A DNA stretch of 32,316 nt from Leyella stercorea (GTDB lineage: Bacteria; Bacteroidota; Bacteroidia; Bacteroidales; Bacteroidaceae), in NCBI RefSeq assembly GCF_019052365.1, contig NZ_JAHQUY010000038.1:1-32316 (forward strand), in the 5' to 3' direction. Positions 24,354 to 31,115 of this stretch are shown one piece after another. The notes beneath the pieces are model-generated. The model saw only the letters and a list, made by a program, of their open reading frames with translations. It was not told the DNA's origin and made no database searches. Position numbers and translations under genes: made by a program. The stretch's first letter is position 1. Each line of letters begins with the position of its first letter.

Positions 24354-26339
24354 ATGAGAAAAATATTGATTGGTTTATTAGGATATACGTTTGTGTCGCA
24401 GCAGATGCTGGCGCAGACCGATAGCATAGCCGATACTCGTGAGCTGAAAGCCGTGGTGGTGAAAGCTACGAACGGCATCAAGTCGAGATTCCGGGTTGAC
24501 AACGCCGAGATAATAGGGCAGGGACAGCTGATACGTGCGGCTTGCTGCAATCTGGGCGAGTCGTTCACAGCCAATCCGTCGGTAGACGTCAGCTACAGCG
24601 ACGCTGCCACCGGCGCCAAGCAGATAAAGCTGCTCGGACTGAGCGGCACGTACGTGCAGATGCTCACCGAGAACGTGCCCAACCTGCGAGGCGCAGCCCT
24701 GCCATATAGTTTGGGCTATGTGCCGGGGCCCTGGATGCAGTCGATACAGGTGAGCAAGGGAGCGTCGAGCGTGAAGAACGGATACGAAAGCACAACGGGA
24801 CAGATTAATATAGAGTTTCTGAAGCCGCAAGGCACCGATGGCGTGCGTGCGAACGTCTATCAGGACAGCGAACTGAAAACGGAGGTGAACCTCGACGGAA
24901 GCGTTCATCTCAACGAGCGCCTTTCTACCGCAACACTTTTCCACTTCGAGAACCGACAGATGGACCACGACGGCAACGGCGACGGCTTTATGGATATGCC
25001 GAAGTTGCGCCAGTATAACCTGATGCACCGCTGGGCGTATGTGTCGCCACGCTGGATCAGTCAGCTGATGCTGCGCGGCTTGCACGACGAGCGCAATGGA
25101 GGGCAGAGCCGTAAGCACTCGGCAGCCTCTTCGTCTGAACCTCTCTACACCACATCGGTGAAGACCAACCGTTACGAGGCGCTGTGGAAGAACGGCTTTA
25201 CGCTGAACGCCGACCATAACACATCAGTCGCACTTATGCTGCATGGATCGTGGCACGACGCAGACAACATGTTCGGACGCACCGAGTATGATGTCACCCA
25301 GAAGAACGGATATGCGCAGCTGATGTTCGAAACCGACATCACCGAGCATCACAACCTGAGCGTCGGTGCATCGCTCAACCACGACTATTACGACGAACGC
25401 TTCAATCCGTTAGGCGCTCTGGCACGGGCTGAGAGCACTACTTCTAAGGAGACGACACCGGGTGTGTATGCACAATACACATATAAGTTGGGCGAAAAGC
25501 TCACGGTTATGCCTGGCGTGCGTTGGGACCATTCGAGCCGTTACGGCGGTTTCTTCACGCCGCGTCTGCATGTAAAATACTCTCCGAACAGCATAGTTAC
25601 GCTCCGCACCTCGGTGGGCAAGGGCTATCGCTCGCCACATGCTCTGGCAGAGAACGTGTCGCTCTTGGCAAGTGGCAGAGAGATATTCGTCTCGCCCGAC
25701 CTAAAGCAGGAGGAAGCATGGAACACGGGCGCTTCGTTGGGTTTCAATATACCGCTCTTCGGCAGAAATCTGGAGCTGAACGCAGAGTATTACTACACCG
25801 ATTTCGTCAATCAGATGATAATGAACTTCGACGGAGCGAGTGGACAGCACACGCTTCGCTTCGAGAACCTCGACGGCAAGAGCTATAGTCACACCTTTCA
25901 GGTTGACGCTACATACGCACTGTTCAGCGGCATGACAGCCACAGCCGCCTTCCGTCTTAACGACGTGAAGTGCACCTACGACGGCAGTCTGCGACAGAAG
26001 CCCCTCACTTCGCGCTACAAAGGCTTGCTCACGCTCTCGTATAAGACGCCGCTCGAACTGTGGCAGTTCGACGTGACGGGTCAGCTGAACGGTGGCGGCG
26101 AACTGTACGACCAGAGTAGCTATCCTGCCTACTTCCAGTTGCAGGCGCAGGTGACCAGGGAGTTCCACCGCTTCAGTCTGTACGTCGGCGGCGAGAATCT
26201 CACCAACTATAAGATTGACGACCCGATACGCCATGCACACCATCCGTGGAGCTCGGCGTTCGACGCCACACAAGTATGGGGACCCGTTACGGGAGCGATG
26301 GCTTACGTCGGAGTACGCTTCAAACTTGAGAAGTTATAG
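24354..26339 (+). CDS. TonB-dependent outer-membrane receptor, probably metal-related
   Basis: The 661-residue protein has a signal peptide (MRKILIGLLGYTFVSQQMLA), a plug domain (about 30-150) containing CCNLGESFTANPSVDVSYSD and VSKGASSVKNGYESTTGQIN, and a 22-strand-type barrel ending VGVRFKLEKL. It lacks the N-terminal carboxypeptidase-regulatory-like domain of SusC proteins and has no SusD partner. Instead a small periplasmic HMA-domain protein is encoded 40 bp downstream. That pairing and the CC at the start of the plug suggest handling of copper or another soft metal, rather than glycans; this is an inference. Colicin-I-receptor-like or siderophore uptake are alternatives. Confidence 0.87.
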   Translation: MRKILIGLLGYTFVSQQMLAQTDSIADTRELKAVVVKATNGIKSRFRVDNAEIIGQGQLIRAACCNLGESFTANPSVDVSYSDAATGAKQIKLLGLSGTYVQMLTENVPNLRGAALPYSLGYVPGPWMQSIQVSKGASSVKNGYESTTGQINIEFLKPQGTDGVRANVYQDSELKTEVNLDGSVHLNERLSTATLFHFENRQMDHDGNGDGFMDMPKLRQYNLMHRWAYVSPRWISQLMLRGLHDERNGGQSRKHSAASSSEPLYTTSVKTNRYEALWKNGFTLNADHNTSVALMLHGSWHDADNMFGRTEYDVTQKNGYAQLMFETDITEHHNLSVGASLNHDYYDERFNPLGALARAESTTSKETTPGVYAQYTYKLGEKLTVMPGVRWDHSSRYGGFFTPRLHVKYSPNSIVTLRTSVGKGYRSPHALAENVSLLASGREIFVSPDLKQEEAWNTGASLGFNIPLFGRNLELNAEYYYTDFVNQMIMNFDGASGQHTLRFENLDGKSYSHTFQVDATYALFSGMTATAAFRLNDVKCTYDGSLRQKPLTSRYKGLLTLSYKTPLELWQFDVTGQLNGGGELYDQSSYPAYFQLQAQVTREFHRFSLYVGGENLTNYKIDDPIRHAHHPWSSAFDATQVWGPVTGAMAYVGVRFKLEKL

Positions 26340-26379
26340 TAACCAAAATATATAGTAACCAATATAAAATAAGGATAAT

Positions 26380-26661
26380 ATGAAAAAGAATCTTTTAATG
26401 GCATTTATGCTCATGCTTGCCGGCAACAGCTTTGCGCAGACAGCAACCGACACATTGGTAGTAACAACGCAGCCGCAGATGCACTGTCAGAACTGTGAGA
26501 AAAAGATAAAGAGCAACATCCGCTTTGTGAAAGGCACAAAGAAAATCGCAACCTCTGTGGACGACCAGAAAGTGACAATCGTGTACGACGGCAGAAAGGC
26601 CAAGTACAACGACTATGTTGAGGCTTTCAAGAAAATAGGTTACGAGATAAAGAAGAAGTAA
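26380..26661 (+). CDS. Exported heavy-metal-associated (HMA) domain protein
   Basis: The 93-residue protein has a signal peptide (cleavage near NSFAQ, residue 20) and a single HMA ferredoxin-like fold. The metal-binding motif is MHCQNC with C36 and C39, followed by EKKIKSNIRFVKGTKKI and the second half KVTIVYDGRKAKYNDYVEAF. Such domains bind Cu(I) or similar ions through the two cysteines. It directly follows the TonB receptor, so it may take metal from the receptor in the periplasm or act as a metallochaperone. It is followed by heptamer repeats. Confidence 0.88.
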   Translation: MKKNLLMAFMLMLAGNSFAQTATDTLVVTTQPQMHCQNCEKKIKSNIRFVKGTKKIATSVDDQKVTIVYDGRKAKYNDYVEAFKKIGYEIKKK

Positions 26662-26668
26662 ATATACC

Positions 26669-26735
26669 GTTGAGAGTTGAGAGCTATTCAACTTTCAACT
26701 CTCAATTCTCAACTTGAATAATTCTTAACTCTCAA
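26669..26735. repeat. Second heptamer (TTGAGAG/CTCAAYY) repeat cluster
   Basis: TTGAGAG units at about 26670-26683 face CTCAAYY-type units at about 26691-26713 and 26728-26735, the same heptamer as in 21966-22184. They lie between convergent genes and can pair into a hairpin, so they may serve as terminator. Confidence 0.75.
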
Positions 26736-26739
26736 CTAA

Positions 26740-27126
26740 TCAGAGTTTTTCGCAGAACTCAATCTTCTCCTTGTTCGGTCCTTCGATGGTGAAGAACTTC
26801 ACGCCGTTCTCCCAGAAGGGCAGACCATTGACCTTGGTGTCGAGCATCTTCAGTCCGGCACGCTGCACGACCTTAAACAGCTCGTCGATGTTCTTCACGT
26901 CGATGGCTATGTGGTCGATGGCGCCGTACGCCATAGCCGCCTGATGGTTCTGATAGGTCTCAATCACGAGATTGTGGAGCTGAAGGAACGCCACCTCCTC
27001 TGCGCCGTTCACGGTGCGAAGGGCTACCTCAAAACCCAGTGTGAGGTAGAAGTTGATGGTCTCCTCAATGTTGTTTGTCGGGATACCGATGTGCTGTACG
27101 CCCGTTGTGAAGTCTTTAATGTTCAT
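26740..27126 (-). CDS. VOC-fold metalloprotein (glyoxalase family)
   Basis: The 128-residue protein has the two-repeat vicinal-oxygen-chelate fold with the expected metal ligands H12 (GVQHIGIP), E56 (LVIETYQ), H72 (AIDHIAIDV) and E123 (KIEFCEKL). The segment NIEETINFYLTLGFEVALRT is the usual start of the first repeat. Candidates are lactoylglutathione lyase-like or another isomerase/lyase activity; the substrate cannot be read. It lies 55 bp behind the outer-membrane protein gene on the same strand and may share its promoter and LacI-type control. Confidence 0.85.
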   Translation of the reverse strand: MNIKDFTTGVQHIGIPTNNIEETINFYLTLGFEVALRTVNGAEEVAFLQLHNLVIETYQNHQAAMAYGAIDHIAIDVKNIDELFKVVQRAGLKMLDTKVNGLPFWENGVKFFTIEGPNKEKIEFCEKL

Positions 27127-27181
27127 TGTGTGTATTGTTTTAAAAAATTATGGTTTCGCTTTTCCGAGTGAATAGCTCGGT

Positions 27182-27934
27182 TTAAAGATGAATCAGCTGT
27201 GCGCCAATCTGAAAGTAAGCCTTCTCCGACTGCGGGTTCCACATACCCATAGCATGTACCGGCACCGTGTACGAACCTATCTTTAGGTCGTAGCTTACCT
27301 TCAGCTGAGTATGCACCACGCCCGATGTCTCGCCGTAGAAGTTCTGCTTCTCGCCAGCCTTGTTCAGAGCGAATGCTCCGCCCACACCGGCATCCATCTG
27401 CCATCCGTCCTTCTTGTAGACGGGATATTCGGCGTAGACGAATGTAGAGTATTTCTGCTCTGTGTTATCCGCAGACCTGTCGCGTCCGAACATAATGGTT
27501 GACCAACTCAACAGCAGCGGAAAGCGAGGCTGCTGGAAGCGGTAGTTGAGTGTGCAGTTGAGGAAGCGTCCCGTCTGGTGCGCCTTATAGTTGAAGTATT
27601 GGCGGTTGTTGTACGTAGCGCCCGGCGAGAAGTTGTATGTGTCCATGGCGCAGAACTCGAAGCCTGCGCCTCGAAGCGTTACGTAGTGGTTGAACTCCTT
27701 GTAGTTGCCTTGTGTGTTGGTGCCGCCCCACAGTCCGAGTGTGGCGTGTCCAGTGCCGAACGTATAGCTAAGGTCGGTGAGGATGAGACAGCCGTCGGCC
27801 ACCTCCATACCACGCCAGAGATGATTGTTCTGCAAGTCGGCGGTGAGATGAATCTGAGCAGAAGTTGTCTGGCACATGGCAGAAGCCGCAAGGCACATGG
27901 CTGAAGCCAGAATGGAAGTCTTAAAATGTTTCAT
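27182..27934 (-). CDS. Outer-membrane beta-barrel protein (putative porin-like)
   Basis: The 250-residue protein has a signal peptide (cleavage near QTTSAQ, residue 27). The start of the mature part, IHLTADLQNNHLWRGMEVAD, resembles small TorF-type/porin-like barrels. Alternating hydrophobic strands with aromatic girdles (for example YNFSPGATYNNRQYFNYKAH) run to the end, and the protein closes with YFQIGAQLIHL. No lipoprotein or TonB features are seen. A consensus promoter and a triple LacI-type box module lie just upstream, identical in layout to those of the mannitol dehydrogenase gene, so it may be the outer-membrane channel for the same substrate. Function is inferred from regulation only. 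Confidence 0.8.
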   Translation of the reverse strand: MKHFKTSILASAMCLAASAMCQTTSAQIHLTADLQNNHLWRGMEVADGCLILTDLSYTFGTGHATLGLWGGTNTQGNYKEFNHYVTLRGAGFEFCAMDTYNFSPGATYNNRQYFNYKAHQTGRFLNCTLNYRFQQPRFPLLLSWSTIMFGRDRSADNTEQKYSTFVYAEYPVYKKDGWQMDAGVGGAFALNKAGEKQNFYGETSGVVHTQLKVSYDLKIGSYTVPVHAMGMWNPQSEKAYFQIGAQLIHL

Positions 27935-27974
27935 TTGTAAGGTTTAGGTTTTTATTATTAATTCTTTACGCTTG

Positions 27975-28005
27975 CAAATTTACGCCATACAGAAAAGGTT
28001 TCAAA
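27975..28005 (-). promoter_or_regulatory. Promoter of the outer-membrane protein gene
   Basis: On the minus strand TTTG (28005-28002), exactly 19 bp, TAAATTTG (27982-27975): a full consensus match, about 40 bp upstream of the start codon. Confidence 0.85.
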
Positions 28006-28027
28006 GCAAAAATAATCCTTGTTTCTT

Positions 28028-28070
28028 GGAAACGTTTGCGGTAACGTTCCCATTTTGCGCAAACGTTCCC
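28028..28070 (-). promoter_or_regulatory. Triple LacI-type box module upstream of the outer-membrane protein gene
   Basis: Read on the minus strand: box1 GGGAACGTTTGC (28070-28059), 7-bp gap, box2 GGGAACGTTACC (28051-28040), then directly box3 GCAAACGTTTCC (28039-28028). CG centres are 19 and 12 bp apart; the box3 centre is 28.5 bp from the -33 element, the same as at the mannitol dehydrogenase gene. Confidence 0.85.
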
Positions 28071-28074
28071 AAAG

Positions 28075-28332
28075 GTTTTATGCTATACGTGCATCGTATC
28101 TCCTAATGCAATGCAGTACATTAAGAGTGATGTTTATGCTTCCAACAGAATATTTAATGCTTACCTATATAATTCATATAGACAAAAAAAGAAGCGTTTA
28201 ATTTTGTCATCTCGACAATGTTAGTATTTTTATAGTGCTTAAAAACAATTACTCCATCCGCGACAAGCAGATCACCATGTTTAGGATGTACAAGGCGCTG
28301 TGTGGCGGATGGTAGTGATGCTTTAATCTGTC
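28075..28332. other. Intergenic stretch without a convincing gene
   Basis: About 260 bp between the box module and the end of the zinc dehydrogenase gene. It holds a plus-strand -7-like TAATTTTG (28199-28206), a 24-codon GTG frame ending in CGGW (about 28235-28312), and 8-bp inverted arms CCATCCGC/GCGGATGG near 28255 and 28306. None is strong enough for a gene call. Confidence 0.4.
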
Positions 28333-29376
28333 TTATTTTGCGGGCTTCTGCTCAAGGTCTACAATCACCTTCATTGAAGTCTCGCGGTGCGAGTCGATAT
28401 ACTTGTATGCGTCGTCGTACTCCTCAAACGCGAAGCGGTTGCTTACGAGCGGCTTGAGGTTTACGATGCCGCGCGACACATAGTCGATGGCTGTCTGATA
28501 GTCCTCGTGGCGGTACATCATCGAGCCGATGAGTCTGAGCTCGTGCTCGCCGAGGTGGAACATGCTGAGTGCGGGGTCTTTGGCGAACACAGCCACTACA
28601 ACGATGTCGCTGCCTTTCTCTATGGTCTCCATGAGCGAGCGTATCGACACCTCAACGCCAGCCACCTCGAAGCCCACCTGATAGCCCTCGTCGCCGAAGA
28701 GTTCCTTTGCAGCCTCCTTCAGCGGGCGCTTTGTGATGTTCAGCGTGTCGGCGATGCCGCATTCGCGAGCCTTTTCAAGACGCAGGTCGCTGACATCGGT
28801 GATGAGTACGCGTTTTGCTCCGCGCGCCTTGCAGAACTGGGCTACGAGGTTGCCGATGGTTCCGGCTCCGCTCACCACTACGTTCTTGCCCTTCACGTCG
28901 GTGCGGTTGCTTGCATGTGCGCCTACAGCCGCCGGCTCAATCATTGCGCCGAAGTCGAGGCTCATGCCTTCTGGCAGTTTCACTACGCGGTCGTCGTCGA
29001 TGACGAAGAAGTCCTGTGCGCAGCCGTCAGCCTGGAAAGCCTGCACGCGCAGATGTTCGCATACGTTATACTGTCCGCGTTTGCAAGGGTTGCACTCGCC
29101 GCAAACCAGCTGCGGACGAGCTGTGATGTTGTCGCCCGGCTTGCATACCGTTACAGCGCTGCCGCATGCCACAACAACAGCAGAATATTCATGACCCTGA
29201 ACTACGGGGTAGAACGTAGCGGGATGGAGTCCGTGGTAAGAGTGAATCTCGCTGCCGCAGATGCCGATTCGCTTGATGTTGACGAGTATCTGGTGCTCCT
29301 TGAGGTCTTCTGCCTTAGGTGCTGCTACCTCCTTGAATTCGATGTGCTTGGGTGCTACTAATACTGCTTGTCTCAT
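28333..29376 (-). CDS. Zinc-dependent medium-chain alcohol/polyol dehydrogenase
   Basis: The 347-residue enzyme is predicted to oxidise a secondary alcohol of a polyol or sugar acid with NAD+ (sorbitol/threonine/galactitol-type MDR family). Catalytic zinc ligands are C40 (GICGSEIH), H62 and E63 (GHEYS). The structural zinc site is C92, C95, C98 and C106 in CGECNPCKRGQYNVC. The Rossmann motif is VVSGAGTIGNLVAQF (about 168-182), and an aspartate at the end of the second strand (VLITDVSD) favours NAD+. It lies 70 bp behind the GPH symporter gene on the same strand, so it probably acts on the solute that the symporter brings in. The exact substrate is not deducible. Confidence 0.92.
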   Translation of the reverse strand: MRQAVLVAPKHIEFKEVAAPKAEDLKEHQILVNIKRIGICGSEIHSYHGLHPATFYPVVQGHEYSAVVVACGSAVTVCKPGDNITARPQLVCGECNPCKRGQYNVCEHLRVQAFQADGCAQDFFVIDDDRVVKLPEGMSLDFGAMIEPAAVGAHASNRTDVKGKNVVVSGAGTIGNLVAQFCKARGAKRVLITDVSDLRLEKARECGIADTLNITKRPLKEAAKELFGDEGYQVGFEVAGVEVSIRSLMETIEKGSDIVVVAVFAKDPALSMFHLGEHELRLIGSMMYRHEDYQTAIDYVSRGIVNLKPLVSNRFAFEEYDDAYKYIDSHRETSMKVIVDLEQKPAK

Positions 29377-29427
29377 AGTTGTAATATTTTTATGGATTCT
29401 TTATAATTATTGTTTATTTAAGTTTCT

Positions 29428-29449
29428 CCTTTTTACTCTTTTACTTTTA
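29428..29449 (-). repeat. A-rich repeat shared with the second LacI leader
   Basis: On the minus strand the sequence from the symporter stop codon contains a 19-base stretch made of GTAAAAGA-type units that recurs exactly in the second LacI leader (31055-31094). It ends in AGGAG, possibly part of the ribosome-binding region of the dehydrogenase gene. Confidence 0.6.
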
Positions 29450-30823
29450 AATGCGTTCCACCTTGTTCTTTATTGCCTTCAGTTCGTCCACAATCTTGTT
29501 ATATACGTTGCGGTGGAGCTTGTAGAAGCAGAGGCAGAAGGCTGTGATCACCCAGAGTGCGCCAGGTATGGTAGAGAAGGTGTGGCGCATTATGGCTATC
29601 ACGTCAGCGTTCTGTTCTGCGCCTGCCACATATCCTGCTGAGTCGAGCGCCAGGGCGAACATTGCTGTGCCGAGCGCCATGCCCATCTTGTTGGCGAGCG
29701 ACACGAAGGCATACTGGAAACCGTCGTTGCGTACGCCAGTCTTCCATTCGCCGTACTCCACACAGTCGGGGATGATGGCGTATATAGCTGTGTTGAAGCC
29801 CGAGAAGAAGAACCATGCTATAGCCGAGCATACGTAGAACTCGACGGGTGAGGTGTTAGGGCTGAAGAAGTAGAGCAGCGCCATGAACACGCCGCAGAGC
29901 AGTGCGAAGACAGCTGCCGCATAGCCCTTGTTGCCGGTCTTGCGGAACATCCAAGGGAAGCAGGCTGCACCAACGATCGACGGCAGAACGATAGCCATTG
30001 AGTAGTAGCTGAAGAGCGTAGCCGAGCCTTCTACGTATGTGAAGTAGTAGAGAATATCGGCGTTGCGTCCGTAGAGGATGAATCCGAAGAGGAACTGTCC
30101 GAGGATGGCGAGCTGGTAAGGGCGGTTCTTCAGCACCGACTTCAGCTGCACCGATATGGGAAGTTTCTGTCCTACCGGCACCTCAACCACCTCTTTTGTC
30201 TTGCTGAAGCAGAACAGGTGGCAGGCTGCGAAGATAATACCATATATTATAGCCACGGCGAGATAGCCTGACTGTGCGTTGCCCTTTCCGAAGAACGTCA
30301 CGAGCGGAACGGTGATGATGTTAAGCACGCCGATGGCTATCATTGCACTTACGGAGCGGCTTGTGTTCAGCTTGGCGCGTTCGTCGATGTCCTGGGTCAT
30401 TGCGCCGCAGAGAGTGCCGTAGGGAAGGTTTACGCAGGTATATCCGAGCACGAGTATGCAGTAGGTGACAGCCATGTACACAATCTTCGCTGTCTGGCTC
30501 CAGTTGGGATGCGCCCAGAACGTGAGTATGAGAACGAGAGCCGTCACGGGAGCGCCGAAGAGAAGCCACGGACGAAAGCGTCCCCAGCGCGAGTGGGTCT
30601 TGTCGGTAAGTGTTCCGATGATAGGGTCGTTCACGGCATCCCAGATGCGCGATACGAGCATCAGTGTGGCTACGGCGCTCATGCCGATGCCGAACACGTC
30701 GGTGTAGAAAATCATGAGGAAGTTGCTTACGAACATCCAACTGAAGTTGCATCCTACATCGCCCATGCCATAGGCAAACTTGCTGATGAAAGGCACGTGG
30801 CCCTTGCTTGAAGTAGTTTTCAT
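29447..30823 (-). CDS. GPH-family sugar:cation symporter
   Basis: This 458-residue inner-membrane transporter of the glycoside-pentoside-hexuronide (MelB-like) family has about 12 membrane segments. The start at 30823 (MKTTSSKGHVPFISKFAYGM) is chosen because family members begin this way, with the conserved YGMGDVGCNF near residue 18 and DAVNDPIIGTLTDKTHSRWG followed by RFRPWLLFG near 60-90. A longer frame reaching 31255 would cross the regulatory region and the opposite LacI gene. Later hallmarks are YAIIPDCVEYGEWKTGVRND and GFQYAFVSLANKMG. It forms an operon with the zinc dehydrogenase and is divergent from the second LacI gene with a box module between them. Confidence 0.92.
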   Translation of the reverse strand: MKTTSSKGHVPFISKFAYGMGDVGCNFSWMFVSNFLMIFYTDVFGIGMSAVATLMLVSRIWDAVNDPIIGTLTDKTHSRWGRFRPWLLFGAPVTALVLILTFWAHPNWSQTAKIVYMAVTYCILVLGYTCVNLPYGTLCGAMTQDIDERAKLNTSRSVSAMIAIGVLNIITVPLVTFFGKGNAQSGYLAVAIIYGIIFAACHLFCFSKTKEVVEVPVGQKLPISVQLKSVLKNRPYQLAILGQFLFGFILYGRNADILYYFTYVEGSATLFSYYSMAIVLPSIVGAACFPWMFRKTGNKGYAAAVFALLCGVFMALLYFFSPNTSPVEFYVCSAIAWFFFSGFNTAIYAIIPDCVEYGEWKTGVRNDGFQYAFVSLANKMGMALGTAMFALALDSAGYVAGAEQNADVIAIMRHTFSTIPGALWVITAFCLCFYKLHRNVYNKIVDELKAIKNKVERI

Positions 30824-30855
30824 ATTTCTTTTAGGTTTTTTGTTATTTTCTGACG

Positions 30856-30886
30856 CAAAGTTAAGCGTTATCTGCAAAAGAAAAAA
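30856..30886 (-). promoter_or_regulatory. Promoter of the GPH symporter operon
   Basis: On the minus strand TAACTTTG (30863-30856) with TTTT (30886-30883) at 19 bp upstream, one base off TTTG. It stands 1 bp further from the box module than in the other three cases. Confidence 0.65.
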
Positions 30887-30909
30887 GAGAAAAATATAAG
30901 ATAAATTAC

Positions 30910-30952
30910 GCAACCGTTCCCGCAACCGTTCCCGATTTGCGCAATCGTTCCC
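30910..30952 (-). promoter_or_regulatory. Triple box module of the second LacI type, upstream of the GPH symporter
   Basis: Read on the minus strand: box1 GGGAACGATTGC (30952-30941), 7-bp gap, box2 GGGAACGGTTGC (30933-30922), then directly an identical box3 (30921-30910). CG centres are again 19 and 12 bp apart. The base after the central CG on this strand is A or G instead of T, which separates it from the AACGTT modules elsewhere in the window. Confidence 0.8.
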
Positions 30953-31011
30953 AATCTGTAGCCTGACTGCTGAACGTAGAGCAAACCGCCATAGATTATG
31001 GCTCGCATCCT

Positions 31012-31041
31012 TTTGCAAAAGAAAACTTTTTATTAATTTTG
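31012..31041 (+). promoter_or_regulatory. Promoter of the second LacI gene
   Basis: TTTG (31012-31015), 18 bp, TAATTTTG (31034-31041). The leader of about 65 nt contains the A-rich repeat at 31055-31094. Confidence 0.7.
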
Positions 31042-31054
31042 TATCGATATATAC

Positions 31055-31094
31055 AAAAAGTAAAAGAGTAAAAACGTAAAGAGTAAAAAAATAG
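31055..31094 (+). repeat. A-rich GTAAAAGA-type repeat in the second LacI leader
   Basis: Three related units (GTAAAAGA, GTAAAAAC, GTAAAGA and GTAAAAAA variants) lie 22 bp before the start codon. A 19-base stretch is identical to the minus-strand sequence at 29428-29449. Confidence 0.6.
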
Positions 31095-31115
31095 GTAACT
31101 AAAAACATTCTGCTA

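Noticed and set aside
27126..27181. Small inverted repeat CCGAG/CTCGG as terminator between the outer-membrane protein and VOC genes
   Set aside because: The stem is only 5 bp with no T run, so co-transcription seems more likely than termination.
28387..29361. Long plus-strand open frame opposite the zinc dehydrogenase
   Set aside because: The opposite strand carries all catalytic and zinc ligands of a full-length enzyme; this frame has no recognisable protein pattern.
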